The translations under genes were made by a program, and so were the position numbers. A stretch of DNA of 64,000 bases from Durusdinium trenchii (lineage: Eukaryota; Sar; Dinophyceae; Suessiales; Symbiodiniaceae), in contig CAXAMN010025694.1 in the NCBI GenBank assembly GCA_963970005.1, positions 1,577,161 through 1,641,160 of the forward strand. Reading direction: 5' to 3'. Shown here one piece after another: positions 42,119-53,875 of this stretch. Every line of letters starts with the position of its first letter. Position 1 is the first letter of the stretch. The notes beneath the pieces are model-generated. The model did no database searches and had not been told where the DNA came from. It saw only the letters and a program-made list of their open reading frames with translations.

Positions 42119-42746
42119 GTGTCCTTTCCACTATCCGGTTGTCTCCAATGCACAACCTACACCAGTTGCTTCACCATTGATGACACCGACGCTTCAGTCA
42201 GACAGTCTCCACAGTTCCAGCTACCATGCCCACACCTTCCTTTCCCAACACTGTTACGCCAGCACCACTCCAACTACAACCTCAATTCTCCCAACAGCCT
42301 TTGCCTGCAGTTTCAACACTTTCCGCTCGCACCTTTCCAGTCGCCACCGCGTCAGCCATCACAGCACCTATTGCTCGACAAGCTCCACAACAATGCTGTT
42401 CCACTTCAGCTCCAGCACCTCAAGCAGCAACTCCACCTATCGCACCACCTCTGGGTCAATTCCATGCTCCTCCTTCTCAATCGTTCCACCACGGTGCTGC
42501 ACTTAGGTGCTCTACTGACGGAGCAAGAACTCACTGCGTGTGGTTTTCACATGCCATTTAGCAAATTACTGGAACTCAAAGAGCAGATCGTTGCTGGAAT
42601 TCCGCGAGATGTTGTTGCGGCAATCGTTCTTTCAACCTGCAACTGACCCAATGTGTCTGCAGCTGGCTGTATGCCGAAACTTTGCAAAGGATGAGCCGAT
42701 GAAACACTTGGCAAAGGCATTGCTCAACTTCGAGAAACGGCTATGA
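42119..42746 (+). other. possible exons of a Gln/Leu/His-rich protein
   Basis: All three plus-strand frames are open between 42096 and 42560 because the sequence is Ca/Ct-rich, so composition alone is not evidence. The frame to 42646 ends with protein-like sequence (VLHLGALLTEQELTACGFHM, LLELKEQIVAGIPRDVV), and the next frame to 42746 with FFQPATDPMCLQLAVCRNF and ALLNFEKRL. A short helical protein with a Gln-rich lead is possible. No family is recognised. Confidence 0.25.
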
Positions 42747-43688
42747 CAAAGCCTTGATTGAGATGTTGAGATGAAGCGAAACGATTGCCAGTCGATGTTC
42801 CAAAACGTTCCGAGTCAGCATGCATTTTGAACCCATGTCGGCCTTCAGGCGTCGCGCGACGCCGGGGTCGACCCCTTGTTCATGAACCGTTGGAAAGCAA
42901 TAGTTCAATAGTATGCAGTATTGCTGTAGGCCAATCCCCCACTGGCACCGCACCCCCCAGGATGCAGCAAGAGGGTGTGCGCGTGTTGGGCTTTGTTGGT
43001 GCTCCGGTGCTGTGTTGTAGGCGTGCGTATGTGCGCGTGTCAGCATGGGGATTGTTTGGGGCTTGCTCCATCTCAGTGTGGGTGGTCAATATTCCACCCA
43101 CCCCTGTTCAGGCAGCAGTTGATTGGACATTACATTGGCCATATTATGGTATAGATGCGATGCTGGTTTATGCGCTGTAAATTATACTGCACTTTAAATG
43201 CGAAGGGGAAGTAAGCTAGTTGGAACGGATGATTTTTCCAATTTTTTTCCCGCGAGCCCGCGAGGTCTCCCTGCGCATCCGCTGAATTTGACGGAGTTCT
43301 TCCCCGCCAGCAAGCGCAGCGTTGATATCCACTACAGCCTTTAATGCGCCACCGGACAGGGGACATGTCGGGAAGTGATAGGGAACTCTGGAAAATAGAC
43401 ATTCCAATAAGAAAAATTGTGCCAATAAGCATGCACATAGATGGACATACACCTGAATGAGGAAAACAATTGTAAAGCGCAAACAGTTGTCCTGTGGCCA
43501 CCCTGTTCAGTAAACATGGAGCCGTTGAAGGTCTTGGGATTTGGGACGTTTGTGATGAAAACTACCGCCCCCCCCCCTACGCACAGCGCGTATGTGTGCG
43601 CGTGGCCAACGGGAAGTTTAAAGGGCCAACCGATGATGATCGGGAAAATTGATCTCAGATCCCTTAAACTGAAAATAGTATATACCAG

Positions 43689-43784
43689 CTTCTTCAAAGT
43701 GACCTTTTGAAGGTTCCTAAGTGACCCTTAGGAGGCTTAAGTGACCTCAAACCAGGTTATCAAGTTTGGTCACTTTGAAGAACC
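43689..43784. repeat. inverted repeat TTCTTCAAAGTGACC
   Basis: CTTCTTCAAAGTGACC (43689-43704) and GGTCACTTTGAAGAA (43768-43782) are perfect inverted copies about 64 bases apart. The loop holds three AAGTGACC words. Just beyond it, several GGATCC and CCATGG palindromes lie close together (43796-43860). It looks like a small foldback element. Confidence 0.8.
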
Positions 43785-44330
43785 AGGTACCCATCGGATC
43801 CATATGGATCCCATGGGTCCCTTAAACATCATACCCCATGGATCCCTGTTCCCCATGGAGACTCGAAGGGTCGCAGATGGTGGGTGGGAGCATGTGGTTT
43901 GGTGGCAGCTGTAGTTACCAACGGGCACCATGTGTTCCTCTTTCGGTGTTCTTTATGTGTAGGTCATATGCATTCCACCTTTGAGATCCATTGAGTGAAC
44001 TTCCGTCCTTCCCTACGGTGCGTTTCACACCTTGGGCAGAAGACCTGTCGAGGACTGGAATGGTCTGAGCCAGGCGGATTTCGCGTAACGGCAGCTGCTG
44101 TACTGATAATGAGGCAGCTGCAATGTATACACAAACGGACATGTGACATATGATATATGTTTAATGGTACACGGCATCATTGTTTCATATTGTTTCCCCG
44201 ATTTGTACCAGGCGTGGGACCATTGCAGACACAGCGACCGCCCGACAGCAAATTGCTGGGGGTTGGTGGGCGACTGACCCAAGAGATCCAGAGAGAACAA
44301 CTGCAGTGACATTCAGACAACTTGAGTTTA

Positions 44331-44632
44331 GACTTCAATCTCAGTTTAGGCCAATTATGCACATTTAACTGCAGTGGCATTTCAAAAAAACTGCAGATTG
44401 AAGGCCAGATTATGGACATCTAGACTTCAATCTGAGTTTAGGCCATTTATGCACATTTAACTGCAGTGGCATTTCTAAAAACTGCAGATTGAAGGCCAGA
44501 TTATGAACATCTAGACCTCAATCTGAGTTTAGGCAACTATGCACATTTAACTGCAGTGGCGTTTCTAAAAACTGCAGATTGAAGGCCAGATTATGAACAT
44601 CTAGACTTCAATCTGAGTTTAGGCCAATTTGC
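44331..44632. repeat. tandem repeat, about 91-bp unit, 3.3 copies
   Basis: Units start at 44331, 44423, 44514 and 44604 (periods 92, 91 and 90). Each has GACTTCAATCTGAGTTTAGG, then TGCACATTTAACTGCAGTGG, then CTGCAGATTGAAGGCCAGAT. Copies are over 90% alike, so the expansion is recent. Within each unit ATCTGCAGTT and AACTGCAG words are partly self-complementary. Confidence 0.95.
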
Positions 44633-45111
44633 GCGGGAGCATTGCTGGCAGCTGTGCTGCCTATGGAATCCTATGGATATGTCAGTTGAATCCTCGCTCT
44701 TAACTCTCTTTTAGCCTGTAGTTGCAGGTAAGGTGCCTTGTCTTGTGACCCGTTCATGGATGCCGTGCCTGTACCTGCTGCTTTTCACTTCTTTCGGAGG
44801 CCAAAACTTCTAGAAGTTTTAGCCACTAAGCATAGAGCAAGGATGAACGAGAGAACATGGATAACTCGATCATAGCATCAACATCAACCACCCTTTTCAG
44901 GTAAAGGATAGCTGGCTCGGGTTTATATCTTATATATATAATATCTATATGAATATGTATGCTATATGTTATGTACACGTATGTGTACAGCCATGATCAC
45001 TGTGGCCCGCCCCATGCACCGAATTTTGTAGAATCGTCGGATCAGTCAGAGCAAAGAAGCAGAGTCTCAAGTTCCTTTTTCATCGGTCGTAGAACGCCAT
45101 GCCTCCCTTCA

Positions 45112-45160
45112 AGCAAGGAGGCGCAGGGCGCGCGCAGGGCGCGCGCCAGGGCGCGCCACG
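45112..45160. repeat. GC-rich GGGCGCGC repeat
   Basis: GCGCAGGGCGCGCGCAGGGCGCGCGCCAGGGCGCGCC is a short, very GC-rich, partly palindromic tract in otherwise mixed sequence. No gene is assigned from 44640 to 47600. Confidence 0.75.
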
Positions 45161-47639
45161 CAGGTCGTTCCTCGTTTTTCCTCGTGTTGGCCGTGGGTTT
45201 TTCGCGGCCGTATCGGTCCAATCCTGATCAACTAGAACCCATGGCGTCTAAGGGATTCACCCACAAGTCGTTTGGTCGACGTTGGTTCGAACGGATGATC
45301 CATTTCATCATTGATGGAAAGCTTTAGAAAGCACTTGCTTTGTGTAGAGTGTGCCTATTAGGTCATCGACGAGTTGCTGGTAATTGCTGTAAATCATGGA
45401 GACAGACGCATCAAGACACGTCATGGTGCTGGATGCATGACTGACTACTCTGGAAATGTTTCAAACACTAACCGTTAACCCAGTAGATGTTGATGTTCAT
45501 GGTGGTCGAGTTGTTGCGGATTGTCAATGGGTGTTGCAAGCCATTCCTGTGCCCATGCTTCTTCTCAACGTTTGTCATTCAGGAATGTGATGGGAGGTGT
45601 TGCATTGTAGCCAAAGCACTCAGCTTTTTTACTAGTTGCATGCAATCGGAAGGACACCTTGTCCTCCCTAATCGAACTATTTTAAAGGACACTTGGGAAG
45701 GAATGCCAGCTGCTTGCAACCAAATGATGTTTCATCATTTTAAAGCATATGAAAGCCACTTCAAGGTCGACCCAATTTGGAAGGCTTGGAGGACCTTCCT
45801 CGGCCTTCCTTCTCCGGCCTGTTTGATTGGAGATCCCACTCATTTGTCACCCGCAAGTTCCAAGAACTCGAAGATCCCGAGGGGTCCATCTAGTTCATTG
45901 GAAGGTGTCCCAGGCCGTAGGGATCCAAGGTGACAGCTTCGTCCGATTCTTCAGCGTAGACGTCTACGGTGGTCGACGGTGGGGCGGTCAATGCGGTCCC
46001 CCAAAAAGACATCGCGCGAAAGGAATGCCATACACAAAGCAAAAGTACGAAAAAGACAAATCATCGTCAAGGGTGCCCCGGACGGGCCAAGAAAGGACGA
46101 ACAAGCATGAAGCAACAGCAAGCACAGCAGGAGCCTCGATCGGCTGCCAGGAAGCCGGCAGGTGCAGGTCTGGGGGAAGAAGTGGCAAGGCTCGGTCGTT
46201 GCGGCTCGCGTCGTTTGGACGCGGGGGGGGAAGAGGGTGGTCTGGGCACTACCAAGAGAGGTTAAGTGACCATAGGACCCTACTGGGGTACCTATGGGAT
46301 GGTCTATTTGGTACGGAGCTTCTGAACCCCCCCTGCGGCGAAAGGGGGGGGAGGAAGATGATCGACCGGTCCGGGTGACCTCGGACGATTTGGAGAATGA
46401 ATAGCGGGGCGCCGGAGGATCGGGTGAAGGATTGGGGAAGTGTTGTTCTCAGAAATGGCTGGACAAACGCTCAAGCACAGCAGAGTGTTGCTAGTAGATG
46501 CCTGGTAGGTGCCCACAGTAGTTGCGAGCCTGTGGACTTGCCAAGCGCCAGGAGGTGGTCAACAGAATTGGAATGATCAAGCCTCAGGCAGGCACTCCAG
46601 AGTGTGCACGAGCGAAGCAAGACTGATTTGTCCCCGGTGAAGCAAGACTGGGGCTGTGGGTGGGGTGAGGATGTTGATGAGTGATTGAGATTTGGATGTC
46701 ACCTAGGTGGTGGAAGCATTCGGAACCTTCGGGGAACCTGTGGCAAGATGGTACTACAACGAATGCAAAGAAACCAGATGAAACCATGCCATTGGATCTT
46801 TGTGGTCCAAAGACTAGGGCTAGCAGTTTGGCTGCGTTTCCGCACCAGGGCCAGCTGGTGGTGGTTACTGGCAATGGCAGCCTGATGCTGATGAAGAGTG
46901 GGGAGGACTATACAAACGCCTTCGGGGGCGTCCACGTCCCATTACGTCGTCGGTCGTCCATCGCACTGGGGCGGTCAAGAAAAGTTGTTAATTTTGTCTC
47001 GAGACTGTACTCTCCTTTGCACCAGCCAGATGCTCCATGGCAGTTTCGATTTTGAGCCTCACGTCCAGCCGTGCCCGATGCAGCCATTTCTGAAGGCACG
47101 TCGTCGGCGCCACGGGCGGCATCCTCTCGTGGTGCATCCTCTCCCAGATGCCAACCAGAAAATTCACACGACGACCATACCTGTGAGGCAAATGTAGGTT
47201 TGCCCTTTCAAATCCAGGCCAATCACACAATTAAGGACCTTGCTTGAACAAGTGTGTCGTTCTCAACCCACCCTTATTGTGTTCTTAATACGTATTTGCA
47301 ATATATTAATAACACGTGTTTTGGATTTTTGCCGAAGGTTTTGCTGAATTCACTCAAGCTTGTGCCAAGAATGTCCCCATCAACCTTTTCGTAGTGCTAT
47401 AGATTCGATAGTTTGCTCATATATGTTACTGTGTAACTGTAACAGGAGGTGGTTGCAGCGAACTTTGTGCAGGAGAGGTGACCGGACAGGTAAGTGTGAG
47501 TCCATAGACAAAAGAGAGAGAGAGAGGGTACCCATATTGAGGACATAGAACAGGACATATACCTGTACATTTGGGGAGGGGAAAGCCAGTTAGCACTGCT
47601 TCAATGGCCACCAATCGGTGGTGAGTGATGTATGCGAAA

Positions 47640-47770
47640 GAAAGGATGGCCAGAGCAACACCGCGCACAGGAGATGAAGACTGGGGCGAAGAAGACTGGG
47701 GCGAAGAAGAGTGGGCAGAGGAATGGGATGAAGATGAAGAGCACTGGCAGGACTCGGACTGGTTGAATCC
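47640..47770 (+). other. acidic Trp/Glu-rich ORF segment
   Basis: One plus-strand frame (47625-47894) encodes repeats of EDWGEEDWGEEEWAEEWDED and ends in an unremarkable tail. The underlying DNA is a GAAGACTGGGGC repeat of 15 bases. It recalls the Trp/Asp-rich block of the protein at 3009-3893. It could be an exon of a low-complexity protein or simply a purine-rich repeat. Confidence 0.25.
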
Positions 47771-47884
47771 GCGGGGGTGTTTTTTTCTGAGAATTCATCA
47801 TATCGTCCGGGCACAGAGTAGGAGGCAACCAATCAAAGAACATGCACTAGTGCCATCCAGTGCCCCCCCAAAAACGCCTGGTTC

Positions 47885-50820
47885 AACGGGGTGAATTTGG
47901 GTGAATGGTAGCCGGCATCACGTGTGGGGGCTCACGCGACGCGACGCCAGAACTCCAAGCAAGCGACATGTTGCAGTTGCTGCTTGCTTGAGCTCTGTCG
48001 GAACCTTTTTTTAAAAGTGGTTGTTTAGTACTGGCAGTGGATCTTCTACAACAGCTACCTGTTGACGGAATTTTGCTTTCCTGTTTAATTTGGGCTTACT
48101 TGGTCTCAAACTGAGATGAATGTGTCAGTTAAACTCTGTAGGAGAGAGAGAGAGAGAGAACAGCTGGGTTTCATAGCTTATGTTCTTTTGGGTGACGCCC
48201 CATATGACATGATGAACAAAAAATCACCGTCCTGGTGTCACACCGGGCGGTCGCAGGGTGCCTTTGTCCCACCTTCGACTCCTGCAAGACTCCTGGCCAG
48301 GACAACCACCACCAAAAAACCCAAGGCGCTCCTGCAAGCCTCCTGGCCCTTGCGAACTTGACCAATTGGCAATCAAACGCGTTAGCTAGGCATTAGCATC
48401 ACCCTGCACGCAGGGCTTCATAGCCTTTTGGCTACTCTTGGAACTCAAGTGTGAGTTCATGTGCGTACCAACTTGCGTACCAATGCGACGTTCATTTGTG
48501 CGTTCTATAGATGATTTGTTTGATCACATGCCTACATGCAGGGAGAGGACGTCCCCAGATGTCCCATTTCAACGCGGATAGCGCGTTTAATTGTCCAGGT
48601 CTACTTACTGGCCTCAACCACGGTCGTTCAGATGCCATGACAACGCATGATTGTTTGTTTGTTTTTTTTTTCCTGTTGAATTCCGGGGGCCCTCAAAGAT
48701 GAACTCGCATGTCGTGCGGATGCGCTGAGAAGACCACCCGTTGTTCCACGCGCGCAAGCTTAGCGTGGCGCAGGTGGAGGTGGAGGTGGAGGTTGGCGAA
48801 AAAACAAAGGAGATGCGGGGATCCGTTTGAAATCCATGGCCACTCTCGGATGCGCAGTGTGACCAGCTGATCGTGGCTTAGTGAATCTAGATTTCTGCTG
48901 CTCAAAGATCTCAACTTTCAACTTCTTGATCCTGGCTCCAAGAGGGGCATGGATTGACTCACAGAATTATATAATATATATATAGTATATAGTTTTGGAT
49001 AGTTTTGGCCCGGCCCCAACTGCCTCAAAGCAGGCTTGTCCACGTCCCAACCTACTCTCCAAACTTCAGATCTTCAGGAAGGTGAGACTGCTACAGCGCC
49101 TTCACGCGGTCCCGGGGCGATCGAACAAGGGTGAAAACGATCCCCGGATTCCCTCACGAGGGCGCTTCATGGCTCATTTGGTGCCTTGAAACGGCTGATT
49201 TGCAGTACATGCCGGCACGCCCCTTCCCCAGGTCTTCTCCACTAAGTGGATGAACGTGGTCTCCCTGGTGGGGTGAACCTTCTCCGGGAGGTTGGCCGAA
49301 CAATCTGAACGCCCTGGTTGGGAATTGTCCAAGGAATTGGGCTAAGGATCCTTGGGGGGCAAAGCGCCCAAACCGACGAGGCGAAGTCCATGGCACATCA
49401 CGGCCCCATGGCTTCTTGAGACGCCTTCGCGCTTCGGTCGGGATCCGCTGCCAGGATCCAAAGGTGGAGGCCAGCGGGGTTGTCAGTGGTCGGAAGAGAT
49501 GTTTTACTATGTTTTACTTGGAATTACATGGGTGTGTCTCAATTAGAATGACGACACCCAGCCAATGAGTAGACGGGTCTATGTTCCTTTTTACCGGAGG
49601 TTTTTGGGAGGTCTGCCTATTTTAATTCACACCCATATTGATGCCATGTGGATGCAATTGAGTTGGTCAACAGTTCATCAAGAGCTGGTAAGTCCATGAT
49701 CCACATCCTGCCATATCCTGCCCACGTGCACGTCCATTGGCTCCCAACTTTGGGCGCCAGAGACGACAAGGAGAATGCGACAGGGGTCGGATATCTAAGG
49801 TAGCACCACCCAAGACACCGAGCATGTTTGTGAAGACCATGGTGGAAGCTTGAAGAAAGGTTAGAATGTGTTTCGTAAATTCCAAGCTGTCAATGTTGGC
49901 ATTGTTTGCGCACATCAACGTGATGTTGGCAGACCAAATTGACGGTTTGCTGTAGGCCTATAGGAGGTCTTTTGGCCACAAACTCCTGCAATGATCAGTT
50001 AATATTTGTCACAACATATACTGTATTCTTATAGCTACCGTGCATGCATAATTTTAGCATCACCAGAGTGCATTCAGCGAGCATGGCATGGCATGGCTGT
50101 GGATCCTAGCCATAGGTGCAGGTCGAGACTGCTGTCGTTTGAGTGCCACCGGTCGTGATTTGAGACGCTTTGTTCAGAGCTCAGGGCCCCACATGTCCAA
50201 GTAGCTCCTTATACTATCTTATACTATATATAATAATATATATATATATGATATATGTGTGGAATTTATATAATAATATATACAGAAAGTGTTTGGACCC
50301 TCCTGGCGCCTACATTTACAAAGTGCCAATCACCTGAGGGCATTTGTATCCGGGAGAAGGATCTCCAAAACGATTCTCAGACCGAGTCGGACCCGAATTG
50401 GACTCGCACACGTATGCAAAACGTGGATGTACTAGATGTTATATAAGTCCTTCTCTTGCGCTCACACCTAATCTGTATGCATGCACCTAATATCAGACAG
50501 ACTTTAAACCGGGCACACTGTCTTTAAACCTCTTGGCTGCACCTCGTCGTATCCGCAGGAACATTCAGCGGTACTTCCGCGGCGTTCGAGGAGTTCTTCT
50601 CCGCCGAGCGCTGTGGCCAATTGAGCTTCGATCAGAACAGTTTGCCACCCAGCCACTCGGCGGCAAAGGGTTCAGAACCAGTGGCTGAATAGTACACAAA
50701 CGAGATTAAATAGACGCGATTTATACAATGGATATATAACTGATGATAACTGACAATAATGGTATTTAGATCCCCGTTAAATTTCCTCTACAGCATGGTG
50801 GGCCTTGAGGCCCTATATCA
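47885..50820. other. stretch with no supported gene
   Basis: Only short overlapping frames on both strands are seen. Simple repeats: (GA)9 at about 48141-48160, (GGTGGA)4 at about 48773-48794, TATATA at about 48972-48990 and 50225-50250. Confidence 0.45.
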
Positions 50821-50882
50821 GCAGGTCATTTTTTAGACACCACATTTGGTCGACAAAATGATCGCCATTTTTAGTTCAACGT

Positions 50883-51276
50883 CGTTTTGTAGAGAGAGGT
50901 CTTTAAGGGTACCCCATGTCATGCATTGTGTAGAGGAAAAACGATGCCAAGGCCCTACATCAATTTTTACACATTTTACATGTCATTACATGTCATTTTG
51001 TAGAAAAAACACGTCTCATGTTGTAGAGGTTCAGTGTGGGAAGACCCCGGCAACACGGAGCTTTACGAGCTCATTTGCTCTCACAGCCACAGACCTCACC
51101 CATGCTGCGTATGATTGCCCGAAGAAGTTCAATTCCCAGACAGTGCTTGGCAGTCTCCCACCGCATTTAGTAGAGAATCTCTGGAAGCATTTTGTAGAGA
51201 CTTGCCGTCAAGTGTGGAAGCAGCATATTGTAGAGATGCAAGGCGCCCTGATAGCATCTGATATCATTTTGTAGGG
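50883..51276 (+). repeat. cluster of the 12-mer CATTTTGTAGAG
   Basis: Eight copies or close variants, all on the plus strand, begin at 50883, 50924, 50994, 51017, 51164, 51188, 51224 and 51265, at irregular spacings of 23 to 147 bases. Three more lie at 59114, 59150 and 59167, and a shorter one at about 58560. Irregular spacing and constant orientation set them apart from a tandem array. A 142-codon frame (50846-51274) covers the cluster but the copies fall in different phases, so coding does not explain them. Confidence 0.7.
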
Positions 51277-51714
51277 ATATTTGGTCTATATGACTCAAAT
51301 GTGAAGACAGACTTGTTAGGAGGGAGGGCATGCTTCTTTACTGCAACCCTGTTGGCAATAAAAATGGCTTCTGTTCAAGGTCATAAAAGGCTATAAAGGA
51401 ATACGTGTTACGATTGGTGTTTTTGGGAAAACTGTTACATCATGGAATCATACACTGCCGCCGGCCGGTGCCTTTTCTCTTTAAGAGAACTCGGTCCATG
51501 CCTTTTGCGTGAAAGTCCTTGCCAGCCAGTGACTCCACCAACCAGGAAGCTTCCGCAGAGATGGCGTGTCTCAAGAGAGCTAGTTAGTTGCTAGCTAGCT
51601 GGGTTCTTATTGTAGGTGTTGCTAGGTTCTCAGTTAGTTGAACAGTGGTCTGGTAAATCAGTAGTAGTTAGTAGTCGTAAGTAGACATGTGAACACTTCT
51701 GGTCTTTTTCCTAA

Positions 51715-51825
51715 CTACTTCGTCCTGCGGCGCTTGCTGGCTGAAGGTGGCTCTTCCTTGCTACTCGGCTGAGCTTCACGCAATCCTGTTTCAGGGGTGA
51801 ATCGTTCATCCAGGATCTTGTCAAT
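51715..51825 (-). CDS. last exon of a minus-strand gene, basic C-terminus
   Basis: An acceptor TTTGCAG ends at 51826 on the minus strand; the exon then reads IDKILDERFTPETGLREAQ and finishes SASKRRRTK followed by a stop at 51715-51717, 36 codons. The basic end looks like a nuclear-localisation signal. It is too short to stand alone and probably follows the exon near 52085-52196. The gene is not recognised. Confidence 0.4.
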   Translation of the reverse strand: MDKILDERFTPETGLREAQPSSKEEPPSASKRRRTK

Positions 51826-52084
51826 CTGCAAATTGATGAAACTGGTTGGCCTCGATTGCCGGTGTCACGATTTTAGGGGCATCATCTCAAGATATTTTCT
51901 GAGATTCTGAGTTCTAAAGTAACAAGTGGTGGTGTTGAAGTTGTCAGGCATAACTAAGTAGTAAGTTCGACAGACTAAAAAAAGAAGCAATTTCAATTCT
52001 CAATTGAAGGGATCCCGTGTGAAAATGAAATCGAAATGAATTTCCAAGTCACTGAATTTGTTCTGGATGCTTTTGTTTTTGCTG

Positions 52085-52196
52085 TGGGTGAGCTTCCCAG
52101 ATAAACCGCAAGACCTCGTGAAGGGCTTCCATCTCTGACAGCATTCGCCGAGGACCGTCCCAGGTGCTGCTCAAGGATGCTCGCTGTCCTGCTTTA
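52085..52196 (-). CDS. exon of a minus-strand gene, unknown
   Basis: After an acceptor GCCGCTCAG (exon from about 52196) the frame reads GKAGQRASLSSTWDGPRRML and continues as a helix (SEMEALHEVLRFIWEAHPQQ). The open frame continues to 52049. It lies in line with the exon at 51715-51825 and with the open frames at 53510-54748, all on the minus strand. Confidence 0.35.
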
Positions 52197-52366
52197 CCTG
52201 AGCGGCTGTAAGATGATGCAAGTGTGCAGCTGGGATGCAGTGCAGTGCAGTAATTTGGTTGGGATGCAAACACCGTTATGAGCATACCATACAAGAAGTC
52301 CCCAGGATCATATCGTTGAAGTGATGAAATTTTCCACATTCTTGGATGAAATGACACTTCATATTA

Positions 52367-53131
52367 ATCACGAAAGCTAGCGAAGCTAGCTGGAGTTACT
52401 CTTGCGATAGCAAGGTTTCTTTCGACCGGGTGCAAATCCTAACCCCTGATTTTTCAGGTCNNNNNNNNNNNNNNNNNNNNNNNNNNNNNNNNNNNNNNNN
52501 NNNNNNNNNNNNNNNNNNNNNNNNNNNNNNNNNNNNNNNNNNNNNNNNNNNNNNNNNNNNTCCCTCCCTCCTCCCTCTTCGCAAGTTCGACTCCGTCCTG
52601 TCGTCGCTCTTTGGCATGCGGTTAGCGTTGCGTATCTTGCGGCCGCACTCGCTCACTCTCACTCTCACTGTCTCACTGTCTCTCTCTCTCTCATCTCTCT
52701 CATCTCTCTCATCTCTTTCTCATCTCTCTCATCTCTCTCTCCTCTCTCTCTCCTCTCTGTCTCTCGTCTTTCCGTCTCTCTTCTCTCTCTTCTCTCGCAG
52801 GAGGATCCGGGCAAAGAGCCACATATCACGAAAGCTAGCGAAGCTAGCTGGAGTTACTCTTGCGATAGCAAGGTTTCTTTCGACCGGGTGCAAATCCTAA
52901 CCCCTGATTTTTCAGGTCTCCCCACCTCCCCTCTCCTCCTCCTTGTCTTCCTCCCATCTTCCCTCCCTCCCTCCCTCCTCCCTCTTCGCAAGTTCGACTC
53001 CGTCCTGTCGTCGCTCTTTGGCATGCGGTTAGCGTTGCGTATCTTGCGGCCGCACTCGCTCACTCTCACTCTCACTCTCTCACTGTCTCACTGTCTCTCT
53101 CATCTCTCTCATCTCTTTCTCATCTCTCTCA

Positions 53132-53162
<31 letters not shown>

Positions 53163-53236
53163 CTCTCTGTCTCTCGTCTTTCCGTCTCTCTTCTCTCTCT
53201 TCTCTCGCAGGAGGATCCGGGCAAAGAGCCACATAT
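52367..53236. repeat. duplicated segment around a scaffold gap
   Basis: ATCACGAAAGCTAGCGAAGC starts at 52367 and again at 52825, and GAGGATCCGGGCAAAGAGCC occurs at 52801 and 53211. The two copies, about 458 and 412 bases, match almost exactly and are full of CTCT and CATCTCTCT microsatellite. Copy 1 holds 100 N at 52461-52560 where copy 2 has about 50 ordinary bases. A local tandem duplication is possible, but a mis-joined scaffold end is at least as likely. Confidence 0.85.
52461..52560. other. assembly gap (100 N)
   Basis: Exactly 100 unknown bases, the usual placeholder for a gap of unknown length. The order of sequence across it should not be relied on. Confidence 1.
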
Positions 53237-53509
53237 AAAGGACTCTTCACCCCTGCATCCAAAAAGAGCGCCGTGTTTTTTCCTACCTCGCTGCCCTCCA
53301 CTTTCCCATTCTGGAGCGCTAGCTTTCGCCCCCCCCCTTGGCCTCAAGTACAATGGGTGTTCATTTGAATATTGTAAGACCCTACTTTGAAATCTTCTCA
53401 GAAGAGAACAACGTGGTTAACCAATACCAGGGGAAACCTATTTGTTCTTCATTGAACCTTGCCTGGTTTGTAGAAGCCTTGATAGGTCTTGCGAGCGCCC
53501 GGTAGTCGT

Positions 53510-53875
53510 TTAATCATCACTCCCGAAAGCGTGCCCTTCCCAGGAAGCAAAGACTGTAGTACATCCGGAGTGTAGAGCTTTGGCAAGCTCTTTGTATGAA
53601 TCTCTCTTGCGACTCTTGCCTGATTTTCTGGCTTTCTCTGAGCTGCATCTACCGAAGCTGCTAGTCGGTGTCACGATGCGTTTCTGTCGTTTTTTCTGCT
53701 CCCTGCAGATTTCTTTCATGTCGTTGAAGTCCTCGCGACTCACTGGGTCCAACTGATCAATGGCATCAATCAGCTCGTCAGGACACGGGACCGCTGAACC
53801 AGCAGAGTTCGTGAGCCCATCAACCTTCCGTTGTTTCTCGGCCGCGCAAGAACTCCACAACAGCTTAAGCCAGGT
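53510..53875 (-). CDS. exon of a minus-strand gene, charged domain
   Basis: The frame reads TWLKLLWSSCAAEKQRKVDG, then PCPDELIDAIDQLDPVSRED, then a basic helix FNDMKEICREQKKRQKRIV and a Lys/Arg/Ser-rich tail (KARKSGKSRKRDSYKELAKA), to a stop at 53510. The composition is protein-like throughout and suggests a nuclear protein. It follows the exon at 53865-54320 in another phase. No family is recognised. Confidence 0.4.
   Translation of the reverse strand, partial: TWLKLLWSSCAAEKQRKVDGLTNSAGSAVPCPDELIDAIDQLDPVSREDFNDMKEICREQKKRQKRIVTPTSSFGRCSSEKARKSGKSRKRDSYKELAKALHSGCTTVFASWEGHAFGSDD

Noticed and set aside
42096-42506. Three simultaneously open plus-strand frames suggesting a Ser/Thr-rich surface protein.
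   Set aside because: The openness follows from C/A/T-rich, G-poor sequence; only the last 60 codons look protein-like.
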